Below are positions 45,356 through 53,977 of a DNA stretch of 64,000 nucleotides, piece by piece. The stretch is from Streptomyces puniciscabiei. GTDB lineage: Bacteria > Actinomycetota > Actinomycetes > Streptomycetales > Streptomycetaceae. The DNA is taken from assembly GCF_006715785.1 (NCBI RefSeq), contig NZ_VFNX01000001.1, forward strand, positions 6,428,001 through 6,492,000. The letters run 5' to 3'. Below the pieces are notes generated by a model. That model was not told the DNA's origin and ran no database searches. It was given only the letters and a program-made list of their open reading frames with translations. Numbering within the stretch: the first letter of the stretch is position 1; every line of letters begins with the position of its first letter. A program made the translations under genes and the position numbers.

Positions 45356-46264
45356 ATGGTGAAGCGCTTCGAGCGGCTCCGGCAGATCCGCCGGCTGGAC
45401 CCGGTGGCGGACGCTCTGGAGATCTACCGGCTCAGTGTGGCGTTCGAGTTCCCCTGGGACTACACCCGCGCCCTGGAGCTGGCCCTGTACCGCACGTACG
45501 CAGTGCCGAGCATCGGGCGGCTGCTCGCGCGGACGGCAGAGCTGACCGAGCGCACCCAGAAGCGGTACGACGACACCGTGCTGCTCCTCGACACCGTTGT
45601 CGAGCACGGTTTCGCCACCGACGAGGGCCGCAGCGCGATCCGCCGCATCAACCAGATGCACCGCAGCTACGACATCGGTGACGACGAGATGCGGTATGTG
45701 CTGAGCACCTTCGTCGTGATGCCGAGGCGCTGGATCGACGCCTACGGCTGGCGGCGGCTGTCGCGGCACGAGATCGTCGCCGGCACCGAGTACTACCGCA
45801 CCCTCGGCCGGCACATGGGCATTCCCGGTATCCCCGAGACGTACGAGGAGTTCGAGGCGCTCCTCGACGCGTACGAAGAGGAACACTTCGGCTGGGCCGA
45901 GGAGTCCCGGCGGGTGTCGGACGCCACGCTCGACCTGATGGCGTCCTGGTATCCGCGCCCTCTGGCGCCGCTGCTGCGTACCGCGACGCTCGCCCTGCTC
46001 GACGAACCCCTGCTGCGCGCCTTCCGGTACACCCCGCCCGGCGCGGCCACCTCCGCGTTGGTACGCGGGGCGGTACGCGCGCGTGGCCGGTGCGTCCGGC
46101 TGCTGCCACCCCGCCGTGCCCCGCACTTCGCACGGCAGAACCGGGAGGTCAAGGGCTATCCGGACGGCTACCGGGTCGCCGACCTGGGCACCCGCCCGGT
46201 CCCCGGGCTGCGTGGCTGCCCGGTGCGGAACCGGGACACCTCAGCCGCCGACGTCGCCGAGTGA
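45356..46264 (+). CDS. DUF2236/MpaB-family oxygenase-like protein
   Basis: 302 residues from ATG 45356 behind AAGGGGG (the longer frame to 45290 has no site). All-helical DUF2236/latex-clearing-protein-like family: FPWDYTRALELALYRTYAVP, TQKRYDDTVLLLDTVVEHGF, RSAIRRINQMHRSYDIGDDE with the conserved H-R-x-Y and haem-linked His, YVLSTFVVMPRRWIDAYGWR, YYRTLGRHMGIPGIPETYEE. Members are probable haem b-dependent oxygenases; the substrate is unknown. Its 3' end overlaps the convergent PadR gene by 24 bp. Confidence 0.85.
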   Translation: MVKRFERLRQIRRLDPVADALEIYRLSVAFEFPWDYTRALELALYRTYAVPSIGRLLARTAELTERTQKRYDDTVLLLDTVVEHGFATDEGRSAIRRINQMHRSYDIGDDEMRYVLSTFVVMPRRWIDAYGWRRLSRHEIVAGTEYYRTLGRHMGIPGIPETYEEFEALLDAYEEEHFGWAEESRRVSDATLDLMASWYPRPLAPLLRTATLALLDEPLLRAFRYTPPGAATSALVRGAVRARGRCVRLLPPRRAPHFARQNREVKGYPDGYRVADLGTRPVPGLRGCPVRNRDTSAADVAE

Positions 46265-46810
46265 GGCCAGGGTGTCGCGCAGCCAGGTCAGTTCGGCCCG
46301 GCTCGTGGCACGGGCGATGGTGAGGACACCGCGCCGGAACGGATCGTCCAGTTCCTCGGCGCGCAGCGGCCGGTCGCCGGCGTAGAAGAAACTCGCCGGC
46401 TCCTCCAGGAAGGCCAGCCGGCGCCGCAGCACGGCCGCCTGGGCGGCCGGATCCTCCAGGTGCCGCAGAAATGCGAGCAGCGTGAACCACTGGTTCTCAT
46501 CGGTGATCTCACGCTGCGCGGGATCGGCGAGCCGGCGCCTGAGCTCACGCCTGCCCTCCTCGGTCAGCCGCAGCACATGACGCGGCGCGGCCACGGCGCC
46601 CGGCTCGGTGGCCCGGACCAGCAGGCCCGCCTTCTCCAGCCGCTTGATCGCCGGGTACAGCGTGCTCTCGGCGACGGGCCGCACATGACCGGTGAGGGCT
46701 GCGATGTGCCGGCGCAGGACGTAACCGTGCAGCGGGGCGTCGTAGAGGAAACCGAGGATGGCGAGTTCGAGCACGGCCGCATTCTCGCGCGCGACCGGGT
46801 ACCTCGCCAA
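46241..46810 (-). CDS. PadR-family transcriptional regulator
   Basis: 189 residues from TTG 46810, which has GGGAG 7 nt upstream; an internal GTG at 46774 (VLELAILGFL) is the alternative start. Winged-helix domain LELAILGFLYDAPLHGYVLR, then ESTLYPAIKRLEKAGLLVRA and RHVLRLTEEGRRELRRRLAD, followed by a C-terminal coiled-coil dimerisation part (ENQWFTLLAFLRHLEDPAAQ). Divergent from the alpha/beta hydrolase with a palindrome between the starts (46831-46850), so it probably represses itself and that gene. The ligand is unknown. Confidence 0.9.
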   Translation of the reverse strand: MARYPVARENAAVLELAILGFLYDAPLHGYVLRRHIAALTGHVRPVAESTLYPAIKRLEKAGLLVRATEPGAVAAPRHVLRLTEEGRRELRRRLADPAQREITDENQWFTLLAFLRHLEDPAAQAAVLRRRLAFLEEPASFFYAGDRPLRAEELDDPFRRGVLTIARATSRAELTWLRDTLASLGDVGG

Positions 46811-46830
46811 GTTGATACTCCCTTGACGCT

Positions 46831-46850
46831 ATACCTCGCATCCGATGTAT
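46831..46850. promoter_or_regulatory. Palindromic operator between padR-like gene and hydrolase
   Basis: ATACCTCGCATCCGATGTAT is symmetric at 16 of 20 positions, with ATAC/GTAT ends and TCG/CGA inner arms. It lies 21 bp from the regulator start and 35 bp from the hydrolase start, overlapping where both promoters must be. The ATAC...GTAT spacing fits PadR-type sites. Confidence 0.65.
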
Positions 46851-46884
46851 GGTCGGAACGCCGGATGACGTCAGGGAGGGCGAC

Positions 46885-47640
46885 ATGAAGCAGGCCGTGT
46901 TCGACCGTGAGGGCAGCCGGATCCGCTGGACCGAGACGCCGGGGGAGGAGCCCGCGCGGGTGTATCTGCACGGGCTCGGCTCGATGTCCGCCGTCTATCA
47001 CGCCCACATCGCGGCCCGTGCCGAACTCGCGGGCCGGCGCAGCCTGTTCGTGGACCTGCCGGGACACGGCATCAGCGACCGGCCCGGCACCTTCGGGTAC
47101 ACGCTGGAGGAGCATGCCCGCGCGGTGGCGGTCGCGCTGGACGAAGCCGGCGTCCGAGGCGCCGAGTTGATCGCGCACAGCATGGGTGGCGCCGTCGCCA
47201 TCGTGCTCGCTCACCGGCGGCCCGACCTCGTCTCGCGGCTGGTCCTCACCGAGGCCAACCTGGACGCCTTCCCTCCGCTCACGGCCGCCAGCAGCGGAAT
47301 CGCCGCCTACGAAGAGGAAGAGTTCGTCGACGAGCAGCACGCGCGCGTGCTCGAGGCCGTCGGTCCGCTGTGGGCGGCCACCATGCGGCTGGCCGACCCG
47401 CGCGCCCTGCACCGCAGCGCCGTCGGCCTGTGCCGGGGCTCGGACCCGGTGATGCGCACGATCCTGGAGAAGCTGCCCGTGGAGCGGGTCTTTCTCCAGG
47501 GTGAGCTGAGCGGCGAACTGGCGGGGCGGGAGGGCCTGGAAGCCGCCGGGGTGCGCGTGGTGACGGTGCCGGGTGCCGGGCACAATGTCATGTTCGACAA
47601 CCCCGACGCCTTCGTGGCGGCCGTCGCCGGTACGGACTGA
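46885..47640 (+). CDS. Alpha/beta hydrolase
   Basis: 251 residues from ATG 46885 with GGGAGGG 5-12 nt before it. Oxyanion-hole turn VYLHGLGSMSAVYH, VDLPGHGISDRPGTFGYTLE, nucleophile elbow LIAHSMGGAVAIVLAHRR (S in H-S-M-G-G), acid region ELAGREGLEAAGVRV and catalytic His in PGAGHNVMFDNPDAF. No signal peptide, so cytosolic. Substrate unknown; probably under the divergent PadR regulator. Confidence 0.9.
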   Translation: MKQAVFDREGSRIRWTETPGEEPARVYLHGLGSMSAVYHAHIAARAELAGRRSLFVDLPGHGISDRPGTFGYTLEEHARAVAVALDEAGVRGAELIAHSMGGAVAIVLAHRRPDLVSRLVLTEANLDAFPPLTAASSGIAAYEEEEFVDEQHARVLEAVGPLWAATMRLADPRALHRSAVGLCRGSDPVMRTILEKLPVERVFLQGELSGELAGREGLEAAGVRVVTVPGAGHNVMFDNPDAFVAAVAGTD

Positions 47641-47667
47641 GCTGCCCGGCTCCCAGCAGGGCGGCGT

Positions 47668-48276
47668 TCAGCCCGCGCGCACCGCGAGGGTGAGGAAACG
47701 GGCGTCCTCGTCGACGTAGGACGTCATGCTCCACCGCGAACGGGCCAGCAGCGGGCGGAGGTTGGCCTCGGCGCGCAGGTCGTCGGGTGTGATCTGCCGG
47801 CCCTGACGTGCCGCCAGGGCCGCGCGCCCGATGGGGTGGAACAGCGCGAGGATGCCGCCGGGTCGTACCACGCGGGCCAGCTCACGCAGGTTCTTCTCCG
47901 GATCTGGCAGATGGGCGATCAGGCCGGCCGCGAACACGGCGTCCAGCGCCCCGGACCGCAGCGGCAGCGCGGCGACGTCCGTGAGCAGCAGCCGTCCCTC
48001 CCGGTCCCGGCCCGCCCGTATGGCGGCCGCGAGCATCGCCGGCGTCAGATCGGCGCCCAGCACCACCCCGGACGCGCCGACGGCGGCGCGCAGCGGCGGC
48101 AGGGCGCGCCCCGTCCCGCAGCCCGCGTCCAGCACGCGGTCGCCCGGCCGCAGCCCGAGATCGGCGACGGCCGCCGCGTAGGCGGGGCCGTCGTCGGGGA
48201 ACCGGCTGTCCCAGTCGGCCGCACGGGCGGTGAAGAACTCCTGCACGTGTGTGTGGTCGTCGCTCATGTTCCGCAT
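47668..48276 (-). CDS. SAM-dependent methyltransferase (Methyltransf_11)
   Basis: About 202 residues. Motif I GDRVLDAGCGTGRALPPLRA, then LGADLTPAMLAAAIRAGRD, LRSGALDAVFAAGLIAHLPD and ARVVRPGGILALFHPIG. A small soluble class I methyltransferase; substrate unknown. ATG 48276 has GAGG four bases upstream; ATG 48267 (MSDDHTHVQEFF) is an equally likely start. Convergent with the hydrolase and divergent from the MHYT gene. Confidence 0.88.
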   Translation of the reverse strand: MRNMSDDHTHVQEFFTARAADWDSRFPDDGPAYAAAVADLGLRPGDRVLDAGCGTGRALPPLRAAVGASGVVLGADLTPAMLAAAIRAGRDREGRLLLTDVAALPLRSGALDAVFAAGLIAHLPDPEKNLRELARVVRPGGILALFHPIGRAALAARQGRQITPDDLRAEANLRPLLARSRWSMTSYVDEDARFLTLAVRAG

Positions 48277-48418
48277 AATTCCTCACCGTCGTGGGGGATA
48301 CGTAGGTGCACATGTTCGGGCCGGAGTCGATCGTTCTGTCGCATCCAGGTGTCATATTCCAACAGCTTTCGAAATGCGCCCCCTTTGTGCGCCCATGCCC
48401 CCCTAGCGTCCCTTGGCC

Positions 48419-49192
48419 ATGGGACACCTGGACCACGCCGCCTTCGGCTGGCTGACCCCCGCGCTGTCGTACGTCATGGCCTGCGTGGGCGCCGCGCTCG
48501 GACTACGCTGCACCGTCCGCGCGCTCGCCACCACCGGCCGCTCGCGCCGCAACTGGCTCGTCACCGCGGCCTCCGCCATCGGGACCGGCATCTGGACCAT
48601 GCACTTCGTGGCCATGCTCGGCTTCCGCGTCAGCGGCACCGACATCCGCTACAACGTGCCGCTGACCATCCTCAGTCTCCTCGTCGCCATGGTCGTCGTC
48701 TGCGCCGGCGTCTTCGCCGTCGGCTACAGCCGCGACCGCACCCGGGCGCTCCTGCTCGGCGGACTCACCACCGGGATCGGCGTCGCCAGCATGCACTACC
48801 TGGGCATGGCGGCGGTCCGGCTGCACGGCGACATCAGGTACGACCCCGTCCACGTCGGAGTGTCGGTGCTGATCGCCGTCGTGGCGGCGACCGCGGCACT
48901 GTGGGCCGGCCTCAACATCAAGTCGCCCCTCGCGGTCACCGTCGCCTCCCTCGTCATGGGAGCGGCCGTCAGCAGCATGCACTACACCGGGATGTTCGCG
49001 GTGAGCGTGCATGTGCACCCCTCCGGCGAGACCCTGCCCGGGGCCACGGCGATGCAGTTCATCTTCCCCCTCGCCGTCGGCCTCGGGTCCTACCTGTTCA
49101 TCACCTCGGCCTTCGTCGCCCTCTCGCCCACGGCCGACGAGCGGCAGGCGTCCGCCTCCGCGCAGCGTCCCGTCGAGAGCATCGCCCGCTAG
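48419..49192 (+). CDS. MHYT-domain integral membrane sensor
   Basis: 257 residues from ATG 48419. Seven hydrophobic segments with the three repeated MHYT motifs: GIWTMHFVAM (about 61), VASMHYLGMAAV (about 125) and AVSSMHYTGMFA (about 187). The conserved Met/His residues near the outer membrane face are proposed to bind copper and sense oxygen, CO or NO. Unlike GGDEF/EAL-linked MHYT proteins it has no output domain, so it must act through a partner; the histidine kinase 48 bp downstream on the same strand is the obvious candidate. Confidence 0.9.
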   Translation: MGHLDHAAFGWLTPALSYVMACVGAALGLRCTVRALATTGRSRRNWLVTAASAIGTGIWTMHFVAMLGFRVSGTDIRYNVPLTILSLLVAMVVVCAGVFAVGYSRDRTRALLLGGLTTGIGVASMHYLGMAAVRLHGDIRYDPVHVGVSVLIAVVAATAALWAGLNIKSPLAVTVASLVMGAAVSSMHYTGMFAVSVHVHPSGETLPGATAMQFIFPLAVGLGSYLFITSAFVALSPTADERQASASAQRPVESIAR

Positions 49193-49240
49193 CGGGAGCC
49201 CGGCCCGAGCGCCCCGACCCACGTCCCGAGCGAGGAGGCC

Positions 49241-51784
49241 ATGCGCCCACCCCGTACCACCCCGAAAGCCGGCACCCCGGCCCACCCGCCGCGCGGCCGC
49301 CGCGCACACGCCGGCCCACCCGCCGACGAGGGAGCCGACCGCCCGCTCGGCACGCAGTCGGCCAAGGCAGGTGCGCCCGGCAGCCGTTGGCACCTGCGCC
49401 CCCGCACGGTGCGCGCCAAAGTGGTCAGCCTGCTGATGGTGCCGGTCGTCTCCCTGCTCGCCCTGTGGGCGTACGCCACCGTCACCACCGCCCAGGACGT
49501 GGCCCGGCTGCGGCAGTCCCAGCGGGTCGACGCCGAACTGCGCACCCCGGTGGCCGCGGCCGTCACCGCCCTCCAGGCCGAACGCACCGCAGCCGTGCGC
49601 TACGCCACCGCACCGGGCACGAGCGACGGCGGCGACCTGCGCAGTCTGGCCGCGCGCACCGACCAGGCGGTGGCCAAGCTGCGGCTCGGCGACCACAACA
49701 CCGTGGCCGACAGCGAGGAACTGCCCCCCGGTACCCAGGGGCGCCTCGGCTCCTTCGTCACCGGCGCCGAGCACCTGCGCGCCCTGCGCACGGCCGTACT
49801 CGACCGCAAGGCCGGCTGGGAGGCGGTGTACGCGCAGTACACGAAGACCATCGGCGCGGCCTTCGCCGTGGACGGCGCCCTCACCAGCATCCAGCGTGCC
49901 GACCTCGGCTCCGACGCGCGCGTGCTGCTCGAATTCAGCCGGGCCGCCGAGGCACTGGCCCAGGAGGACACCCTGCTCGGCAGTGCGCGGACCGCCGGGC
50001 AACTGCAGGGCGAACGGCTACGGCTGTTCGGCGCCGCCGTCGCCGCGCGCCGTACGCTCACCGAGGCCGCCGTCGCCGATCTGCCCGCCGCCCAGCGCGC
50101 CGCCTGGCAGGACCTGGCCCGCAGCGACACCTATACGGCCCTGGGCGCCACCGAGGACAGGATCATCACCGCCGGGCCCGGCGGCAGGCCGGCCGACGCG
50201 GCACAGCAGGCCGTCTGGAACGCCGCCCACGCGCGCGTGCAGGACGGAATGCAGGGCATCGCGGCGGACACGGGCCGGGCGGTCGCGGGCCGTGCCGACC
50301 CGTTCGCACGTGGCCTGCTCAGCCCCGCCGGTGCCGCGGTGCTCCTGGGACTGGCCGCCGTCGCCGCCTCCCTCGTCATCTCCGTCCGCATCGGACGCGG
50401 TCTCGTGGTCGAACTCGTGAGCCTGCGCAACGACGCCCTGGAGATCGCCCGCCGCAAACTCCCCGAGGCCATGCGCCGGTTGCGCGCGGGCGAGGAGATC
50501 GACATCCAGGCGGAGGCGCCCGCCGGACCACCCGCGGAGGACGAGACGGGGCAGGTCTCGGAAGCGCTGACCACCGTCCACCGAGCCGCCCTGCGCGCCG
50601 CCGTGGAACGCGCCGAACTCGCCAGCGGCATCTCCGGCGTCTTCGTCAACCTTGCCCGCCGCAGCCAGGTGCTGGTCCACCGCCAGCTCAGTCTCCTGGA
50701 CAGCATGGAGCGCCGCTCGGACGACCCCAACGAACTGAGCGACCTGTTCCGCCTGGACCACCTCACCACGCGCATGCGGCGGCACGCCGAGAGCCTGATC
50801 ATCCTCTCCGGCGCCGCACCCGGCCGGGCCTGGCGCATGCCGGTGTCCCTGACCAACGTCGTACGGGCCGCCGTGTCCGAGGTCGAGGACTACGCGCGCG
50901 TGGAGGTACGTCAGCTCCCCGAAGCCCAGGTCATCGGGGCCGCCGTAGCCGACCTCACCCACCTGCTCGCCGAACTCGTCGAGAACGCCGCCCAGTTCTC
51001 CCCGCCCCACACGCGCGTGCGCGTCACCGGCGAGCCCGTGGGCAACGGCTACGCCCTGGAGATCGAGGACCGGGGACTCGGCATGGGCGCCGAGACCCTC
51101 GCGGAGGCCAATCGCCGCATCGAGCAGTCGGAGGCCCTCGACCTCTTCGACAGCGACCGGCTCGGACTCTTCGTGGTCAGCCGGCTCGCCTCCCGGCACG
51201 ACGTCAAGGTGCATCTGCGGACCTCCCCCTACGGAGGAACCACCGCGGTCGTCCTGCTGCCCACCGCGCTGCTGCACAGCGGTCCGGAGGAACGTCCCTC
51301 CCGCCAAGGGAAGCAGTCCCCTCAGGAGCTGGAACGGGAGTACGCGCGCGTGCCCGGCGCCCGTCCACCTCAAGAGGCCGTCGCCGCACGGTCGGACCGG
51401 CCTGCCCTCGCGGCCACCGCGCCCGGCCCGTACGGCGTCGTCGACCAGCCGGGCCCGCAAGGCACAACCGGCGACGAAACCCCACCCCCCGGAGTCACCG
51501 CCTTGAGGCTGCACCGACCGCCGGACGACTCCGAGAGCTCCGAGGACCTCCCACGCCGTGTGCGCCAGGCGAGCCTCGCACCGCAGCTGCGGCAGCAGCG
51601 CACCGAAGCGCCGGCGCAGGAGACCGCACGGCACAGTGACGAACGGCGCACCCCAGAACTCGTACGGGACCGCATGGCGGCCTACCGCGACGGCTGGGCT
51701 CGTGGCGGTGGCAGACAGCCCGGGCGCGGCGCCGCCCCGGACCCCGGAACGGGAAGAGACAGCAGCGAAGGAGACCCGGCATGA
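49241..51784 (+). CDS. cvnA: Conservon sensor histidine kinase (CvnA-type)
   Basis: 847 residues; ATG 49241 behind GAGGAGG. Basic Pro-rich N-terminus, membrane helix about 62-83 (VVSLLMVPVVSLLALWAYAT), nitrate-sensor-like extracellular domain about 85-355, second helix (AAVLLGLAAVAASLVISVRI), HAMP linker, coiled region, and HATPase: RLDHLTTRMRRHAESLIILS, LAELVENAAQFSPPHTRVRV (N-box near 577), LEIEDRGLGMGAETLAEANR (G1) and LFVVSRLASRHDVKVHLRT. The last ~170 residues are disordered. Its stop overlaps the roadblock start by 4 bp. In conservons CvnA assembles with CvnB-D like a eukaryotic GPCR complex. Confidence 0.93.
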   Translation: MRPPRTTPKAGTPAHPPRGRRAHAGPPADEGADRPLGTQSAKAGAPGSRWHLRPRTVRAKVVSLLMVPVVSLLALWAYATVTTAQDVARLRQSQRVDAELRTPVAAAVTALQAERTAAVRYATAPGTSDGGDLRSLAARTDQAVAKLRLGDHNTVADSEELPPGTQGRLGSFVTGAEHLRALRTAVLDRKAGWEAVYAQYTKTIGAAFAVDGALTSIQRADLGSDARVLLEFSRAAEALAQEDTLLGSARTAGQLQGERLRLFGAAVAARRTLTEAAVADLPAAQRAAWQDLARSDTYTALGATEDRIITAGPGGRPADAAQQAVWNAAHARVQDGMQGIAADTGRAVAGRADPFARGLLSPAGAAVLLGLAAVAASLVISVRIGRGLVVELVSLRNDALEIARRKLPEAMRRLRAGEEIDIQAEAPAGPPAEDETGQVSEALTTVHRAALRAAVERAELASGISGVFVNLARRSQVLVHRQLSLLDSMERRSDDPNELSDLFRLDHLTTRMRRHAESLIILSGAAPGRAWRMPVSLTNVVRAAVSEVEDYARVEVRQLPEAQVIGAAVADLTHLLAELVENAAQFSPPHTRVRVTGEPVGNGYALEIEDRGLGMGAETLAEANRRIEQSEALDLFDSDRLGLFVVSRLASRHDVKVHLRTSPYGGTTAVVLLPTALLHSGPEERPSRQGKQSPQELEREYARVPGARPPQEAVAARSDRPALAATAPGPYGVVDQPGPQGTTGDETPPPGVTALRLHRPPDDSESSEDLPRRVRQASLAPQLRQQRTEAPAQETARHSDERRTPELVRDRMAAYRDGWARGGGRQPGRGAAPDPGTGRDSSEGDPA

Positions 51785-52218
51785 TCCAGGACCCGAACAC
51801 GAGGGCCGGCCAGCGCTCCGGCGAACTGGACTGGTTGCTCGACGACCTGGTGATGCGTGTGAGCGAGGTACGGCACGCCGTCGTCCTCTCCAACGACGGA
51901 CTGGCCGTCGGCGCCTCCAGCGGCCTCGCGCGGGAGGACGCCGAGCACCTCGCCGCCGTGGCCTCCGGATTCAACAGCCTCGCCAAGGGCGCGGGACGGC
52001 ACTTCGGAGCGGGCGGCGTGCGGCAGACCATGGTCGAGATGGACGACGCCTTCCTCTTCGTGGCCGCCGCCGGCGACGGTTCCTGCCTCGCTGTGCTCAC
52101 CGCCGTCACCGCCGACATCGGACTGGTCGCCTACGAGATGGCGCGCCTGGTCAAACGGGTCGGCGAGCACCTGTACACGCCGCCGCGGGTCGCCGCGCAG
52201 CCGCCCGCAGCCGGCTGA
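51781..52218 (+). CDS. cvnB: Conservon roadblock/LC7 protein (CvnB-type)
   Basis: 145 residues, ATG 51781 overlapping cvnA (ATGA). ELDWLLDDLVMRVSEVRHAV, VLSNDGLAVGASSGLAREDA, EHLAAVASGFNSLAKGAGRH and FGAGGVRQTMVEMDDAFLFV are the standard roadblock/LC7 fold of MglB-like proteins, which bind and regulate small GTPases. It should work on the CvnD GTPase three genes on. A close paralogue (CvnB-like) lies at 53978-54391. Confidence 0.95.
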   Translation: MIQDPNTRAGQRSGELDWLLDDLVMRVSEVRHAVVLSNDGLAVGASSGLAREDAEHLAAVASGFNSLAKGAGRHFGAGGVRQTMVEMDDAFLFVAAAGDGSCLAVLTAVTADIGLVAYEMARLVKRVGEHLYTPPRVAAQPPAAG

Positions 52219-52237
52219 ACGGGAACGGACGGCACAG

Positions 52238-52648
52238 ATGACCGAGAACGAGAGCGCCGGTCCGTGGGAGCCGGGGAGCCAGTGGTACGACGGCGAGGCC
52301 GGACCACTCGTGCGCCCGTACGCGATGACGGGCGGGCGCACCCAGCCCGGTCCCACCGGGGTGCGCTTCGACCTGATCGCGCTGGTCACCCTCGATCCAG
52401 CGGCACCGGCACTGGAGGAGGCCGCGCTCGGCCCCGAACACCGGACCCTGATCGAGCTGTGCCGCACGGAGACGCAGTCCGTCGCCGAACTCGCGGCGGA
52501 CGCCGACCTTCCCGTCGGCGTCGTCAGGGTGCTCCTCGGTGACCTCCTGGAACTCGGCTGCGTGGTCATCAGCCGTCCGGTGCCGCCGGCCCACCTGCCC
52601 GACGAGCGGATTCTGCGCGAGGTCATCGCGGGATTGCGAGCGCTGTAG
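52238..52648 (+). CDS. cvnC: Conservon DUF742 protein (CvnC-type)
   Basis: 136 residues, starting 19 bp after cvnB. VRPYAMTGGRTQPGPTGVRF is the DUF742 hallmark, followed by a winged-helix-like region LIELCRTETQSVAELAADAD and LPVGVVRVLLGDLLELGCVV. Third member of the conserved four-gene set. It ends at TAG 52646-52648, followed at once by an ATG. In many conservons cvnC and cvnD overlap or touch, but here about 200 bp separate them. Confidence 0.93.
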   Translation: MTENESAGPWEPGSQWYDGEAGPLVRPYAMTGGRTQPGPTGVRFDLIALVTLDPAAPALEEAALGPEHRTLIELCRTETQSVAELAADADLPVGVVRVLLGDLLELGCVVISRPVPPAHLPDERILREVIAGLRAL

Positions 52649-52843
52649 ATGAACGTTCCGAAGCCGCCGTACGCCATGCGGCATCCCGCTCCGTACGCGT
52701 TCGGGCACCGACCGGACGCGAGTCGGTCACATCAGGTGCATTCCGGTCCGACAGCCCCGAGGCGCGGCTCCGTTGTCATGATGCTGCCTTCGCGCCCGCA
52801 GCGGACGGGCGCCGACCGAAGCCGGCCCTCCCGAGAGAAGTGA
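52649..52843 (+). CDS. Doubtful 64-aa ORF between cvnC and cvnD
   Basis: The ATG directly follows the cvnC stop (TAG-ATG) and the TGA (52841-52843) overlaps GTG 52840, an in-frame upstream start for cvnD. The product, MNVPKPPYAMRHPAPYAFGH and on, is basic, His/Pro/Arg-rich and has no known family. The stop-start coupling on both sides is neat, but the composition is like non-coding GC-rich sequence. It may only be a translational bridge to cvnD or a spacer. Confidence 0.25.
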   Translation: MNVPKPPYAMRHPAPYAFGHRPDASRSHQVHSGPTAPRRGSVVMMLPSRPQRTGADRSRPSREK

Positions 52844-52845
52844 TC

Positions 52846-53448
52846 ATGGTCACCGAGCACTCCGAAGCCGTCGGCGACACCACCGCCCTGGCGCTGAAGA
52901 TACTGGTCGCCGGCGGATTCGGCGTCGGCAAGACGACACTCGTCGGGGCCGTCAGCGAGATCCGGCCGCTGCGCACCGAGGAACTCCTCAGCGAGGCGGG
53001 GCAGCTGGTGGACGACACCGACGGCGTGGACCACAAGGTCACCACCACCGTCGCCATGGACTTCGGCCGCATCACCATCCGCTCCGGGCTGTCCCTCTAC
53101 CTCTTCGGCACACCGGGTCAGGACCGCTTCTGGTTCCTCTGGGACGAGTTGTCCCAGGGCGCCCTCGGCGCCGTCGTCCTCGCGGACACCCGGCGCCTGG
53201 AGGACTGCTTCCCCGCGGTCGACTACTTCGAGCACCGGCGCATCCCGTTCGTGGTGGCCGTCAACTGCTTCGCGGGCGCACGCACCTACGGCGCACACGA
53301 CGTCTCACGTGCCCTCGACCTCGACCGTGGCACCCCCGTGGTGCTGTGCGACGCCCGTGACCGGGACTCCGGCAAGGAAGTCCTGATCCGGCTCGTCGAG
53401 TACGCCGGGCGGATGCACACCGCCCGGCTCCTGGACTCGGTCGGCTGA
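52846..53448 (+). CDS. cvnD: Conservon GTPase (CvnD-type)
   Basis: 200 residues from ATG 52846 (GTG 52840 possible), with GAGAGAAG upstream. Ras-like fold: P-loop LVAGGFGVGKTTLVGAVSEI (about 25), switch DFGRITI, G3 YLFGTPGQDRFWFLWDELSQ (about 88), VVLADTRRLEDCFPAVDYF, G4-like VVAVNCFAGARTYG and VVLCDARDRDSGKEV. It is the G-protein-like end of the conservon, probably cycling under CvnB control at the membrane with CvnA. Confidence 0.95.
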   Translation: MVTEHSEAVGDTTALALKILVAGGFGVGKTTLVGAVSEIRPLRTEELLSEAGQLVDDTDGVDHKVTTTVAMDFGRITIRSGLSLYLFGTPGQDRFWFLWDELSQGALGAVVLADTRRLEDCFPAVDYFEHRRIPFVVAVNCFAGARTYGAHDVSRALDLDRGTPVVLCDARDRDSGKEVLIRLVEYAGRMHTARLLDSVG

Positions 53449-53457
53449 CCCCGCCGC

Positions 53458-53886
53458 TCAGGCCGCCAGATCCTTCACGGCCACCACCTGGTCGACCGGG
53501 ACCCGGACCAGCAGCTCACCCGGAACGCCGTTGCGGGCGCCGTACTCCTCGGCGCGGTCCTCACCCATGTACCGGGCGGCGATCCGGGTGGCCCAATGAC
53601 GCAGCTCGTCCAGGTTCTCCGACAGCCGTGCGCGGCCGTTCATCACCACGAAGTGGAACGGCGGCCGATCGTCGTCCACGCACAGGGCGACTCGCCCGTC
53701 TCGGGCGAGATTGCGCCCCTTTACCGTGTCCTTGCCCGTGTTGAAGACCAGTTCGTCCCCGTCCAGCAGAAACCAGATCGGGGCCACATGAGGGCTCCCA
53801 TCGGCGCGAACGGTGGACAGTTTGCCGGTACGGGTGCCGTGCGAGACGAATGCCCGCCATTCCTCGTCGGTCATCTTCTGTGCCAT
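53458..53886 (-). CDS. PPOX-class flavin/F420-dependent oxidoreductase
   Basis: 142 residues from ATG 53886. Split-barrel fold: MTDEEWRAFVSHGTRTGKLS, TVRADGSPHVAPIWFLLDGD, ELVFNTGKDTVKGRNLARDG, RVALCVDDDRPPFHFVVMNG. The pattern TGKLSTVRADGSPHVAPIWF is typical of actinobacterial PPOX-class F420-dependent enzymes, which reduce diverse substrates. It lies between conservon genes on the opposite strand and ends 9 bp from the cvnD stop, so the genes are convergent. Confidence 0.88.
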   Translation of the reverse strand: MAQKMTDEEWRAFVSHGTRTGKLSTVRADGSPHVAPIWFLLDGDELVFNTGKDTVKGRNLARDGRVALCVDDDRPPFHFVVMNGRARLSENLDELRHWATRIAARYMGEDRAEEYGARNGVPGELLVRVPVDQVVAVKDLAA

Positions 53887-53977
53887 GCGCCCATCCTGCT
53901 TGCCCGGACGCCGGACGTGGGGAAGGCTGGCGGGCAGTTCCTCCAGCCAGGGGGAGACATCACACGGGGAGACGGAG

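Noticed and set aside
47836..51639. 1267-codon frame on the plus strand across the methyltransferase, MHYT and kinase genes
   Set aside because: It runs in the wrong frame through three well-supported genes and has Arg/Pro/His-rich composition.
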